A stretch of DNA of 64,000 nt from CAWJFP01 sp963842155 (GCA_963842155.1 CAWJFP010000012.1:124001-188000); one strand, 5' to 3'. Shown: positions 55,500-64,000, counted from the stretch's first letter. Notes: a model not told the origin generated them from the letters alone. Made by a program: numbers and translations.

Positions 55500-56075
55500 T
55501 TAGGTCGCGTCGCGGGCCTCCGCCTCATGAGGATGAAGTCGATCCGCACATCGTGGTGGAATCCGCCTGTCGCATGATCAATCACCGTTTGCAGGAATTC
55601 GGACCTACGCTGGTGAACCGGTTCCCGAAGAAGCTGCCACGACTGCGCGCGGATGAGCTGAAGCTGAGGACAGTCCTACTCAACCTGCTCTCGAACGCGA
55701 TGAAGTTCACGCCGCTCGGGGGACGTATCGAGAGCTCGGCGTCCGTTGATGCCTGCGGGCTCGGCATAACCGTCGCGGATACAGGCGTCGGCATCGCGCC
55801 GGAAGATTTCGAAAAGGTGTTCGAGCCTTTCGGCCAAGTGGATGGTACGCTAAGCCGGCGTCACGCCGGCACCCGGTCTCGGTCTCCCGTCGGTCAAGGC
55901 CATCATGGAACTGCATGGCGGGAGCTTGCGTCTCGACAGCGAGGTCGGTGTGGGCACGCGGGTGACGGCCCAATTTCCTCCCGAGCGCTGTGCCGGTAGC
56001 ATGATGCAAGGTGCTGTTCCGACTTGTCGCGCGCGACGGTTGTCGCTATGGCTGTGTTCATGCTGGATTTTTTGA
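55500..56075 (+). pseudogene. Truncated sensor histidine kinase remnant (HATPase domain, frameshifts)
   Basis: A C-terminal kinase fragment is visible: ESACRMINHRLQEFGPTL, LKLRTVLLNLLSNAMKFTP (N box), VADTGVGIAPEDFEKVFEPFGQ (G1 box), then after one extra C at about 55873 the G2 region GTGLGLPSVKAIMELHGGSL and VGVGTRVTAQFPPE. A further shift near 55528 seems needed to join EDEVDPHIVVE to the upstream LRL. The dimerisation and sensor parts are missing: the 140 bases before it (55358-55499) hold nothing coding. So unlike other frameshifted genes here, this one is truncated and is called a pseudogene. Confidence 0.7.
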
Positions 56076-56674
56076 AGGCGAACAACCGCGCCTGGGCGAA
56101 ACGAATGGTCGCGGCTGACGCCGGCTTCTTCAAGCGGCTGGTGGACCAGCAGGCGCCGGAATATCTCTGGATCGGCTGCTCCGACAGCCGCGTGCCGGCG
56201 AACGAGATCGTGGGTCTCGACCCCGGCGAACTTTTCGTGCATCGGAACGTGGCGAATCTCGCCCCGCCGCAGGACGCCAACTATCTCTCCGTGCTTCAGT
56301 TCGCGGTTGATGTTCTGAAGGTCAAGAATGTCATCGTCGTTGGGCATTATGGCTGCGGTGGTGTCTCGGCGGCGGTCGACAGCAAGCGGCGCGGCCTCGT
56401 TGACCATTGGCTGCATCCCATTCGCGAGGTCTACCGGGAGCATCGCGCGGAGCTTGACGCCATCCCGGACGGAGCCGCCCGCCTCGACCGGCTCTGCGAG
56501 CTCAATGTCATCCGCCAGGTAAGGAACGTCGCCTCCGATGTCTTCGTGCAGGACGCTTGGACGCGCGGCCAGGCGCTCGCTGTCCATGGCTGGGTCTATT
56601 CGCTCGCCAACGGTCTGGTCACGGACCTCGAGGTGACGGTGAGCCGACCGGAAGAACTCGCGCGGTTCGGCTGA
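56048..56674 (+). CDS. Beta-class carbonic anhydrase
   Basis: Zinc ligands are in WIGCSDSRVPANEIV (Cys, with the Asp-Arg dyad) and NVIVVGHYGCGGVSAAV (His and Cys). FVHRNVANLAPP is also typical. Length is 208 from ATG 56048; ATG 56060 is an alternative, and neither has a strong ribosome site. It hydrates CO2 to bicarbonate, used here by the biotin-dependent carboxylase. Its start overlaps the end of the kinase remnant. The next gene is a TauE/SafE transporter. Confidence 0.94.
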   Translation: MAVFMLDFLKANNRAWAKRMVAADAGFFKRLVDQQAPEYLWIGCSDSRVPANEIVGLDPGELFVHRNVANLAPPQDANYLSVLQFAVDVLKVKNVIVVGHYGCGGVSAAVDSKRRGLVDHWLHPIREVYREHRAELDAIPDGAARLDRLCELNVIRQVRNVASDVFVQDAWTRGQALAVHGWVYSLANGLVTDLEVTVSRPEELARFG

Positions 56675-56836
56675 GCGTGCCTCGGCGTGTCTCCGGTTTT
56701 CCGGAGCGGCAGCGGCGATGCCACTGTCGTCCTTCACCGGGCCGCGACCGTGGCGGCTCGTGCCGTCGCGCGTGACGTCGCGCCATCGCTTGTCGCGCGA
56801 AGCCGCTCCCGCGCGGCATCGCCATTCTGCTATGAG

Positions 56837-57625
56837 ATGGGGATGGAGGCGAGCGATCTTTGGGCCATCCTCTCGGGCGGCGCGGTCGGCTTCTCGCTCG
56901 GCCTGATCGGCGGCGGCGGCTCGATCCTGGCCGTGCCCCTGCTGCTTTACGTGGTCGGGGTCGCCGATCCGCATGTCGCCATCGGGACGAGCGCCTTCGC
57001 GGTCGCCGTGAACGCTTTCGCGAACCTGCTCGGCCATTGGCGCGCCGGCAATGTCGAGTGGCCCAGCGCCGCGCTTTTCGCCGTCACCGGCGCCGTCGGC
57101 GCGGCGCTCGGCTCCTCGCTCGGCAAGCTCGTCGACGGGCAGAAGCTGCTGGTGTTGTTCGCCCTAGTCATGATTGCGCTCGGCGTCGCCATGCTGCTCC
57201 CGCGCGAGCCGGGCGGGCCCGCGCGCGTCCGTCTCGATCTCAAGGTGGCCTCACGGCTCGCGGCGATCGGCTTCGCCACCGGGACGCTGTCGGGTTTCCT
57301 CGGCATCGGCGGCGGCTTCCTGATCGTGCCGGGCATGATGCTGGGCAGCGGCATGGGCATCCTCCGTGCCATTGGCTCGTCGCTTCTCTCGGTCGGCGCC
57401 TTCGGCCTCACGACGGCGGTGAATTACTCGCTCTCGGGCCTCGTGGATTGGACGATCGCGGCAGAGTTCATCTTCGGCGGCGCGCTCGGCGGAGTCGTCG
57501 GCATGATGGCGGCCATGCGGCTCTCGACGCGACGGCGCGCGCTCGGGCGCGTCTATGCGGGGGTCGTCTTCGCGGTCGCCGCCTATATGCTCTTCCGCGC
57601 CGGGGCGAAAGCTTTCGGCCCTTAG
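56837..57625 (+). CDS. TauE/SafE family membrane protein
   Basis: Eight or so hydrophobic segments over 262 residues with the family repeats GGAVGFSLGLIGGGGSILAVPLLLYVVG and, in the second half, GFATGTLSGFLGIGGGFLIVPGMML. These proteins move sulfite, sulfonates or related anions. The start is ATG 56837 or 56843; frames further upstream are Arg-rich and unlikely. A GC-rich hairpin without a T-tract lies just after its stop. Substrate is unknown. Confidence 0.88.
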   Translation: MGMEASDLWAILSGGAVGFSLGLIGGGGSILAVPLLLYVVGVADPHVAIGTSAFAVAVNAFANLLGHWRAGNVEWPSAALFAVTGAVGAALGSSLGKLVDGQKLLVLFALVMIALGVAMLLPREPGGPARVRLDLKVASRLAAIGFATGTLSGFLGIGGGFLIVPGMMLGSGMGILRAIGSSLLSVGAFGLTTAVNYSLSGLVDWTIAAEFIFGGALGGVVGMMAAMRLSTRRRALGRVYAGVVFAVAAYMLFRAGAKAFGP

Positions 57626-57736
57626 GCGCGGGGCGCCGCTCCCCGCCGCGAAGCATTGCTTGACCGCGCCGCGCCGTGGTTCAATATAAGCGCAAGGCCG
57701 CGTCGAGCAGAGTCGTACGAAGACCAGGACGAATTG

Positions 57737-58453
57737 ATGGGCGTCGCGATGGAACCTGCACCAGCACCCGTCGAGCGGAAAGCCGGCCAGGGCGCGTCGG
57801 GCCTGAGCGCCTCGGTGATCGCGACCCTCAAGGAGCGCATCATCAGCTGGCACTACCCGCCGGAATATCGCCTGACCGAGGAGGAGCTTTGCCGGGAGTT
57901 CGGCGTGAGCCGCAGCCCGGTGCGCGAGGCGCTTCGCGTGCTCGCCACCAACGGCTTCGTGCGGCATATGCCGAACCGCGGCTATGCCGTGAAGCAAGTC
58001 AATATCCGCGAGCTCGAGGAGCTCTACGAGTTGCGTTTGGCGCTCGAGCTCCATGTCGTCGAAGAGCTGGCGAGGCGAGGGGTCGTGGAGTCCGAGCTCG
58101 AGGCCCTGCGCCGCGAATGGCTGGAGGTCAACAACGGCCCGCAGCGCCCGGGCGAGGAGCTCGCCAGCCTCGACAGTCGCTTTCACGAGTCGCTGTCCGC
58201 CATGCTCGGCAACGACACCATCCTGACCCAGCTTCGCGCCATCAACGAACGGCTGTTCGTCTTCCGCATGATCGATTTCGACAAGGATCGGCGCGTGGAC
58301 AGCACCTGCGACCAGCATCTCATGGTGCTGGAGCGCATCGGCGCGCGAGATCCGGCGGGCGCGCGCGAGGCGATGCGCCAGAACATCGACGAGGCGCGCA
58401 CCATCGTCAGCAGCGCGCTCAAGGAGGCGTTGGCGCGCGCCTATTCGCTCTGA
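57737..58453 (+). CDS. GntR family regulator, FCD type
   Basis: The N-terminal winged helix reads ASVIATLKERIISWHYPPEYRLTEEELCREFGVSRSPVREALRVLATNGFV, and the FCD effector domain includes LYELRLALELHVVEELARRGV, DSRFHESLSAMLGN and CDQHLMVLERI (metal or ligand His and Asp). Length is 238 from ATG 57737 with AGGA upstream. It is followed by the convergent permease and the biuret/allophanate genes. A TTAGTATACAAA site at 62905 between atzF and fdrA fits the TNGTATACNA class bound by such regulators. Confidence 0.93.
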   Translation: MGVAMEPAPAPVERKAGQGASGLSASVIATLKERIISWHYPPEYRLTEEELCREFGVSRSPVREALRVLATNGFVRHMPNRGYAVKQVNIRELEELYELRLALELHVVEELARRGVVESELEALRREWLEVNNGPQRPGEELASLDSRFHESLSAMLGNDTILTQLRAINERLFVFRMIDFDKDRRVDSTCDQHLMVLERIGARDPAGAREAMRQNIDEARTIVSSALKEALARAYSL

Positions 58454-58548
58454 GTGCGCGCGGCGCGGATGGGTGCGAGGACGGCGCAGGCCGCGCCCGC
58501 GCCGTCCCCGCTTCAGAGGCCCAAGCCCACTCGTAATTCCGGCGTCTG

Positions 58549-60093
58549 TTACGCCGTTTGCGATTGGTGCCAGCTGAAGATGAAGCAGATTCCAGCCAGC
58601 AACAGATAGCCCAGTGCCACCGCCGGCGACGCGCCGATGCCGAGCTGGACGCCGTGGATGAAGCCGAAATAGGACAATATGGCGCCGGCGAGCGCGTAGA
58701 CTCCGGCCTTCTTGAACTCGCTGTCGATGATGAAGGCCGCGATGGCGCCGAGCACGAGGCCGGCAAGGACCGCGCCGCCGCCCAGCAGCTCCATGCCGTG
58801 ATAGACGAGCCCGGACGCGCCGAGCTTGGCATAGCCGACGGCGCTCGCCGAGGTGCCCGCCGCGTTGAGCGCGCCGTCCACCTGGACCTGGCCCCAGGCG
58901 GCGACGTTCGGGATGATCGCGAGGATCACGGCGGGCGCATGCCTCGCCGGGCTTGCCTGGAAGGCCTGGGCGCCGATCACGAGGCCGATATAAAGCAGGA
59001 TCGGCAGGATGGCGACGAGCGGCACCACGGCGAGCAGGAATGCCGTGAGGCCGAGAAAGCAGACCAGCGCGATGACGATGCCGGTGGCAAGCGAGTAGCC
59101 GATCCGCCCGCCTACCGCCTTCCAGCCCGGATGGCCGATATAGACCGCTGGCGGGAAGGGGCTGCCGAGGAGCGAGCCGACGATGGCGCCGATGCCGTCG
59201 GCGAGCAGGATATGCCGGAGATTGTAGCTGTCGCCCGCCGCCGAGGCGCTCTCCACGTTGTTCATGCCCTCGGTGAAATTATAGATGCCGAGGGGAATGG
59301 CGGTGACGAGCAGCGGCCCGACATTCTCGAGGCCGCGCAGCACGTCGGCGCTCGGCCAAGGCAGCCTGATACCGAATTGCGCGAGCGAGGCCGCGACGTC
59401 GGCCGACTTCACCACGTCCGACCAGCCGAGCGTGGCGACGACCCAGGCCAGCACCGTGCCGACGATCACCGCCGCGAGCCCGCCCGGTATGCCGAAGGGC
59501 AGGCGGACGTTCGCGGTCCAGCTGATGAGCACGATGCCGAGCGAGATGAAGGCGATCCATGGCACCTCCCACATCTGGAAGGCGGGGCGCATGGAGATGA
59601 AGGCGATCGAGATGCCGGCGAGGGTGCCGAGCATGGCGGCGCGCGGGGTCATGGCGCGGATGAAGGGGCCGACGAAGGCGCCGACGAGCACGATCACGCC
59701 GATGATGAAGGCCCAGGCCAGTCCCGCCTGCCAGGCGAGGATCGGATCCTTGGTCTTGAGATAGATCGGCAGCATGATCACGAAAACGACGATGAACATG
59801 TGCGGCACGCTCGGCCCATAGGGCATCGCCGTCACGTCGCTGCGGCCCTCGGATTTGGCGAGGCGGTAGGCGAGATAGGCGTAATAAAGATTGCCGATGG
59901 GAAGCGCGATACCGAGCGCCGGCAGGATGCGCCCGAAAACCGTCGCGGCCGGAAGCTGCACCACGCCCAAGCAGAGGCCGGTCAGCACGATTACGTTCAG
60001 CACGACGTTGGTGAAGAGGCCGAAGAAGCCGTTCCAGTCGCCCGGCACCCACCAGGCGATCGGGCCGCGCGTCGAGTCTTGTAGCGTCGTCAT
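58549..60093 (-). CDS. NCS2-like permease for a purine- or ureide-type compound
   Basis: The protein of 514 residues has about twelve to fourteen hydrophobic segments. MPYGPSVPHMFIVVFVIMLPIYL and NFTEGMNNVESASAAGDSYNLRHILLADGIGAIVGSLLGSPFPP are typical of an NCS2/AzgA-related permease branch; the NVESASAAGD motif corresponds to the substrate loop. The start ATG 60093 follows GGGGGT. It is downstream of the biuret-hydrolase-like and allophanate hydrolase genes on the same strand and probably imports their substrate. Confidence 0.85.
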   Translation of the reverse strand: MTTLQDSTRGPIAWWVPGDWNGFFGLFTNVVLNVIVLTGLCLGVVQLPAATVFGRILPALGIALPIGNLYYAYLAYRLAKSEGRSDVTAMPYGPSVPHMFIVVFVIMLPIYLKTKDPILAWQAGLAWAFIIGVIVLVGAFVGPFIRAMTPRAAMLGTLAGISIAFISMRPAFQMWEVPWIAFISLGIVLISWTANVRLPFGIPGGLAAVIVGTVLAWVVATLGWSDVVKSADVAASLAQFGIRLPWPSADVLRGLENVGPLLVTAIPLGIYNFTEGMNNVESASAAGDSYNLRHILLADGIGAIVGSLLGSPFPPAVYIGHPGWKAVGGRIGYSLATGIVIALVCFLGLTAFLLAVVPLVAILPILLYIGLVIGAQAFQASPARHAPAVILAIIPNVAAWGQVQVDGALNAAGTSASAVGYAKLGASGLVYHGMELLGGGAVLAGLVLGAIAAFIIDSEFKKAGVYALAGAILSYFGFIHGVQLGIGASPAVALGYLLLAGICFIFSWHQSQTA

Positions 60094-60221
60094 GGATACC
60101 CCCTTTGGTTTTCGCCGGCGCCCTTGCTGCTCGTCGCGCCAGGGGAGCGGAGATTTTTCCCCCTCCCGTGGCGCGAACGGGCGCCGCAACGATCGTTAGC
60201 GTCTCTTCCCGGTCTTTTGTT

Positions 60222-60932
60222 CTAGCTTTTCTTCTTCTTGCGCGTCTTCGCGCTCGCTTTGCTCTTGAGCTTCTCCAGCGCGGGCAGGAGCCGCGCCGAC
60301 TTCCCCACCCAGCCGAAGATGCCGCCCTGCGCCTTGATCATCCGCAGGGCATAATCCTGGAATTCGGGGAAATAGGAGGCGACGCAATCCTCGGGAACGA
60401 AGCAGTCATAGCCGCGGTCGTTCGCCTCGCGCACGGTGGTGTTGACGCAGACCTCGGTCGTCACGCCGCAGACGATGAGCTGCTTGATGCCGCGGTTATG
60501 CAGCATCGATTCGAGATCGGTGGCGTAGAATGCGCCCTTGCCGGGCTTGTCGAGCACCGGCTCGCCCTTCGCCGGTTTCAGCTCGTCGATGATGTCGTGG
60601 CCGTATTCGCCCCGCACCAGGATGCGGCCCATCGGGCCCGGGTCGCCGATGCCGGCCTTGAGCTTGCCGCGCGCCTTTTTCGCGGGCGGCAGGTCGGCGA
60701 GATCGGGGCGATGGCCTTCGCGCGTATGGATGACGAGCATGCCGGCGTCGCGCGCGGCCTTGAGCAGGCGCCGGATCGGGCCGACGGCCTTGCGCAAGAG
60801 GGAGACGTTGTTGCCGAGCGCCTCGCCGAATCCTCCGGGATCGACGAAGTCGCGTTGCATGTCGATGATGACGAGAGCGCAAGTGTCGGGCTCGAAAGTG
60901 AAGCCGTAAGGTTCCGCGGGGACCGTTACCAT
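60222..60932 (-). CDS. Isochorismatase-like cysteine hydrolase (biuret amidohydrolase-like)
   Basis: The catalytic triad is visible: LVIIDMQRDFVDPGGFG (Asp), VLDKPGKGAFYATDLESML (Lys) and IVCGVTTEVCVNTTVREAND (Cys). Length is 236 with a Lys-rich tail (KTRKKKKS). The position 13 bases after allophanate hydrolase, in the same operon, argues for biuret amidohydrolase (BiuH-type), which converts biuret to allophanate and ammonia. Ureidoacrylate or other amides remain possible. It is followed by the NCS2-like permease. Confidence 0.85.
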   Translation of the reverse strand: MVTVPAEPYGFTFEPDTCALVIIDMQRDFVDPGGFGEALGNNVSLLRKAVGPIRRLLKAARDAGMLVIHTREGHRPDLADLPPAKKARGKLKAGIGDPGPMGRILVRGEYGHDIIDELKPAKGEPVLDKPGKGAFYATDLESMLHNRGIKQLIVCGVTTEVCVNTTVREANDRGYDCFVPEDCVASYFPEFQDYALRMIKAQGGIFGWVGKSARLLPALEKLKSKASAKTRKKKKS

Positions 60933-60945
60933 GTTGACCTCTCTG

Positions 60946-62844
60946 TCAATTCTCGATGTGGCGCACCCTTTCGCTCAGGCGCCTTGGTCGGTCCTCCCCA
61001 ACTTCTTCGCTTTTATATTTTCGCCAACTCTCCAGCTCGGTGATGTCCTCGGCTTCCGCCACCGCATAGGACTCGCAGAGGAAGCCGCGCACCATCTCGC
61101 CGTCCTCGAGCTCGATCGTGCCGATGCCGAGGGGCGGCGGGATATTGTCCACGAAGCCGCCGAAGCGCTCAACCGGCAATTCCCACACCTCCACCTCGAT
61201 CGCCCGCCCGCCCTCGGCGCGCAGCAGGCCGGGGCGCTCGGGCGGACCGCCCGGCAACGCGTAGAGCCGGTAACGGGGCGCGGTGCGGCAGCGGCGCAGC
61301 AGCCGACCTTGCCGCTCGGTCAGCTGATGATTGAGCGGCAGCCCGGCCATATGGGCGCCGCAGACGGCCAGGCGGACGACGTCCGCGGGCGGCGCGGTGG
61401 CGGCGCGCTCTGCCGCGCGCTCGGGCATGGCATTGCCGGTCGCGCCCAAGGTCAAATGCAGGTCGCGATGGAACGCGTCGGCCAGATCGATCAGCGCCTC
61501 GTCCTCGAAGGCGCGGGAGAGAAGGGTGATGCCGAAAGGCAGGCCGTCCGACTGGAATCCCGCGGGAACGGCGATGCCCGAGAGATCGAGCAGGTTCACG
61601 TAGTTCGTGTAGTAGCCGAGATTGCTGTTGAGGCGAATCGGCGCGTGCCGCACCTCGGCGATGCTGTAGCAGCGGCCCGCGGTCGGGGTCACCAGCAGGT
61701 CGATCGCGCGCCAGACCGGCGCGATCGTCTGGCGCAGCGACCGCAGGCGATAATAGGCGAGGAAGGTCTCCTCGGCGGTGAATTTGCCGCCGCCGCCGAT
61801 CACCTGTCGCGTCACCGGGTGAATGGCCTCCGGATTGCGCGACAGCAGCTCGCGTATCACCGTATAGCGCTCGGCGACCCATGGCCCTTCGTAGAGCAGC
61901 CGCGCGGTTTCGAGGAAGGGCGCGAAATTGATCTCGACGAGACGCGCGCCGAGCCGCTCCAGCCGGGCGCAGGCCTCCGCGAAAAGCCGCGCCCCCTCGT
62001 CGTTGCCGAAGAAGGCGAGCTCGTCGGCGCGCGGCAGGCCGACGCGGATGCCTTTGAGGGAATGGGGCACGGTATGTGCCGCCGGCTCCGGGCGCGAGAA
62101 GGGATCGGCCGAGTCGAAGCCCTTCGCCGCCCGCAAGACCTCGCGCGCGTCGCCCGCGGTAAGGGAGAAGATCGAGACGCAGTCGAGCGAGCGGCAGGCA
62201 GGCACGACGCCGCGGGAGCTCAGCAGGCCGCGCGTCGGCTTGAGGCCGAAGATATTGTTGAACGCGGCCGGCACGCGTCCCGAGCCCGCGGTGTCGGTGC
62301 CGAGCGCGAAGCTCGCCAGCCCCGTCGCGACGGCAATGGCGGAGCCCGAGCTCGAGCCGCCCGAGATATAATCCGGGTTGAAGGCGTTGCGGCAATGTCC
62401 ATAGGGCGAGCGCATGCCCACGAGGCCGGTGGCAAACTGGTCGAGATTGGTCTTGCCGATCGGGATCGCGCCAGCGGCGACGAGCTGTGCCACGACCGGT
62501 GCGCTCTCCTTCGGCACATAGGAATATTCGGCGCAGGCCGCCGTGGTGGGATGGCCCGCCAGGTCGATATTGTCCTTGATCCCGAAGGGAATGCCGTAGA
62601 GCGGCCGTCCTTGGGGGCCTTCCTCGCTCAGCCTGCGGGCGATCGCGCGCAGCTCCTCGGCGGGGACGAGATGGATCCACACCTTGTCGTCGCCGCGCGC
62701 GGCGATTCGCTCGAGGACGCCTTCGACAACTGCGGCCGGGGTCAGCTTGCCCGCGGCGTAACACGCGCGCAGAGCAACGATATCGAGGCTGTCCGTTGGT
62801 GCGAGCAAGCTAGGCGTCATCGATTTTGCATCGACTCTGTTCAA
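60946..62844 (-). CDS. atzF: Allophanate hydrolase
   Basis: The amidase-signature domain has YGIPFGIKDNIDLAGHPTT (catalytic Lys), ISGGSSSGSAIAVATGLASFALGTDTAGSGRVPAA (Ser-cisSer pair), and a C-terminal domain of about 150 residues (ERQGRLLRRCRTAPRYRLYALPGG; FCESYAVAEAEDITELESW-like ending) found in AtzF/DUR1-type enzymes. Length is 632. It cleaves allophanate to CO2 and two ammonia, closing biuret, cyanurate or urea-carboxylation pathways. No urea carboxylase is adjacent, so biuret is the likely source. The start MNRVDAK at 62844 is next to the shared control region with fdrA; MTPSLL is an internal option. Confidence 0.93.
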   Translation of the reverse strand: MNRVDAKSMTPSLLAPTDSLDIVALRACYAAGKLTPAAVVEGVLERIAARGDDKVWIHLVPAEELRAIARRLSEEGPQGRPLYGIPFGIKDNIDLAGHPTTAACAEYSYVPKESAPVVAQLVAAGAIPIGKTNLDQFATGLVGMRSPYGHCRNAFNPDYISGGSSSGSAIAVATGLASFALGTDTAGSGRVPAAFNNIFGLKPTRGLLSSRGVVPACRSLDCVSIFSLTAGDAREVLRAAKGFDSADPFSRPEPAAHTVPHSLKGIRVGLPRADELAFFGNDEGARLFAEACARLERLGARLVEINFAPFLETARLLYEGPWVAERYTVIRELLSRNPEAIHPVTRQVIGGGGKFTAEETFLAYYRLRSLRQTIAPVWRAIDLLVTPTAGRCYSIAEVRHAPIRLNSNLGYYTNYVNLLDLSGIAVPAGFQSDGLPFGITLLSRAFEDEALIDLADAFHRDLHLTLGATGNAMPERAAERAATAPPADVVRLAVCGAHMAGLPLNHQLTERQGRLLRRCRTAPRYRLYALPGGPPERPGLLRAEGGRAIEVEVWELPVERFGGFVDNIPPPLGIGTIELEDGEMVRGFLCESYAVAEAEDITELESWRKYKSEEVGEDRPRRLSERVRHIEN

Positions 62845-62916
62845 ATTTTCCGGAAAATGCCCAAAAAACCAGCAGAAATCCTTGCGAGTCTCGCTTCGCT
62901 CGATTTAGTATACAAA
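62845..62916. promoter_or_regulatory. Divergent control region of atzF and fdrA with two palindromes
   Basis: The 217-base gap holds a perfect palindrome ATTTTCCGGAAAAT (62845-62858), directly at the atzF 5' end, and TTAGTATACAAA (62905-62916), a pseudo-palindrome around GTATAC typical of GntR-FCD operators. The region is AT-richer than its flanks. Control by the GntR protein at 57737 is inferred. Confidence 0.5.
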
Positions 62917-63061
62917 ATTGGATGCAAAAAACCAGACCGTTTCCTGCTCCTGATAGATCGAAAAATCCGGCTCGGGCGTGTCTCGGGTGGAATTTCCGGA
63001 CGAAGGCTGACGATGGGCGATAAGCTTGCCATGACACCAAGCTGCAAGGGATATGCCGCCC

Positions 63062-64000
63062 ATGGCTGAATCGGCCACGAAGGTGATCCGGAACTTCTAT
63101 CGCGACTCGGTGTCGCTGATGCAGCTTTCGGCGCGGCTGGGCAAGCTGGCGGGCATTGCCCAGGCCTCGGCGATCATGGCCTCCGAGACGAACCTCGCCT
63201 TGCTGCGCGAGGCCGGGCTGCTGCAGGGAAGCGTCGAGGCAGGGCCGAACGATCTCCTGATCGCGCTCCAGGGCGAGGATCGACAGGCGCTCGAGCAGGC
63301 TTTCGCCGAGACCGAAGAGGTGCTTAACCAGAAGGCGGCCGGCGGTGGCGGCGATGGACCGCGCCGCGAGCAGCCGCGCAGCCTCGTCATGGGGATCGAA
63401 GCATTGCCGGGCGCCAATCTCGCCCTCATTTCGACGCCGGGCGATTATGCCGCGGCCGAGGCGCTGAAGGCGCTGCGCCTCGGCCTCAACGTCATGCTGT
63501 TCAGCGACAATGTAGCGCTCGCCGACGAGATATCGCTCAAGCGGCTGGCGCGCGACAAGGGTCTCATCGTAATGGGTCCCGACTGCGGCACGGCGATCAT
63601 CAACGGCATCCCGCTCGGCTTCGCCAATCTGGTGCGGCGCGGCCCGATCGGCGTGGTCGCCGCCTCGGGCACGGGGCTGCAGCAGGTCACCTGCCTCATC
63701 GATCAGGCGGGGCAAGGCGTGTCGCAGGCGATCGGTACCGGCGGGCGCGATCTCAAGGAGGATGTCGGTGGCATCACCATGCTGACGGGCCTCGAGGCGC
63801 TCGCCGCGGACGACGAGACGAAGGCGATCCTGTTGATCTCGAAGCCGCCCGCGCCCCATGTGATGTCGCGCGTGCTCGATGCCGCGCGCGCCCTGGGCAA
63901 GCCGGTCGTGGTCAATTTCCTCGGCGCCGCGCCGGGAGCCGTCCGCGGCGCGAATCTCCACCCGGCCAAGACGCTCGAGGATGCCGCCGTGGCGGCGGTT
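63062..64000 (+). CDS. fdrA: FdrA family protein (partial, 3' end outside window)
   Basis: The open frame runs from ATG 63062 to the window end (313 codons). It shows the FdrA pattern: KVIRNFYRDSVSLMQLSARL at the start, MASETNLALLREAGLL, FSDNVALADEISLKRLARDKGLIVMGPDCGT, and GVVAASGTGLQQVTCLIDQAG, as in succinyl-CoA-synthetase-like CoA-binding folds. Related FdrA proteins act with YlbE/YlbF-type partners and carbamate kinase as a carbamoyltransferase in allantoin/oxamate breakdown. Placement opposite atzF and a biuret-type hydrolase supports a carbamoyl-handling role. Partners should lie just beyond the window. Confidence 0.9.
   Translation, partial: MAESATKVIRNFYRDSVSLMQLSARLGKLAGIAQASAIMASETNLALLREAGLLQGSVEAGPNDLLIALQGEDRQALEQAFAETEEVLNQKAAGGGGDGPRREQPRSLVMGIEALPGANLALISTPGDYAAAEALKALRLGLNVMLFSDNVALADEISLKRLARDKGLIVMGPDCGTAIINGIPLGFANLVRRGPIGVVAASGTGLQQVTCLIDQAGQGVSQAIGTGGRDLKEDVGGITMLTGLEALAADDETKAILLISKPPAPHVMSRVLDAARALGKPVVVNFLGAAPGAVRGANLHPAKTLEDAAVAAV

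Overview
The window is a GC-rich, densely coded bacterial chromosome segment from an alphaproteobacterium. The evidence is the ETF-ubiquinone oxidoreductase / TPR lipoprotein / ispE gene order, a PodJ-like Sel1 plus peptidoglycan-binding protein, family-4-like uracil-DNA glycosylase of the 'YWRPPGNR' kind, and GntR-FCD and YqjI-type PadR regulators. I cannot place it to genus; Rhodospirillales or Hyphomicrobiales are plausible. No prophage, CRISPR array, intact insertion sequence or rRNA is visible.

Layout. 1-5.7 kb: a surface-sugar or secondary-metabolite module (GT4 glycosyltransferase, PIG-L deacetylase, rhodanese; SGNH hydrolase convergent with an FkbH-like HAD protein). 5.7-6.4 kb: a non-coding stretch with a REP-like hairpin and tRNA-Gln(TTG). 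6.4-10.4 kb: a very large bitopic protein joining coiled coil, a ParB-type CTPase/HTH region, one membrane span, Sel1 repeats and a peptidoglycan-binding domain. 10.4-14.8 kb: ispE, a TPR lipoprotein and ETF-QO, leftward. 14.9-18.6 kb: uracil-DNA glycosylase, soluble lytic transglycosylase, moaB and a small membrane-anchored protein, rightward. 18.6-24 kb: two overlapping arsenosugar-type glycosyltransferases, a PA0069-like radical SAM protein, and an HxlR-controlled set (SDR, HCCA-isomerase-like, NIPSNAP, SnoaL-like). 24.2-26.9 kb: hmgA-fahA, the end of tyrosine/homogentisate catabolism. 27-37.8 kb: a mixed catabolic region (YqjI-like PadR, orphan molybdenum hydroxylase large subunit, alpha/beta hydrolase, trans-3-hydroxyproline dehydratase, gamma-glutamyltransferase, enoyl-CoA hydratase, VOC protein, O-carbamoyltransferase). 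38.1-44.3 kb: an archaic chaperone-usher fimbria (three SCPU-domain subunits, chaperone, usher, tip subunit) preceded by AT-rich DNA with inverted repeats. 44.3-54 kb: a leftward acyclic-terpene utilisation operon (SDR, AtuC, D, E, F, A) with an MFS transporter. 54.2-57.6 kb: M20 amidohydrolase, histidine-kinase remnant, beta-carbonic anhydrase, TauE/SafE. 57.7-64 kb: GntR regulator, NCS2-like permease, biuret-hydrolase-like cysteine hydrolase, allophanate hydrolase, and a divergent FdrA running off the end: a ureide/biuret-type nitrogen-scavenging locus.

Two things stand out. First, the ParB-domain / Sel1 / peptidoglycan-binding protein at 6.4-10.4 kb has an architecture that would physically link a chromosome-segregation-type CTPase domain to the cell wall; this is my best candidate for something undescribed. 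Second, at least eleven single-base frameshifts interrupt otherwise well-conserved genes (glycosyltransferases, FkbH, the ParB/Sel1 protein, Slt, AtuA three times, a fimbrial subunit, a kinase remnant). In most cases restoring one base restores the family-typical sequence. This pattern is best explained by indel errors in the assembly, so I give reconstructed gene limits and do not call these pseudogenes unless there is other evidence of decay.
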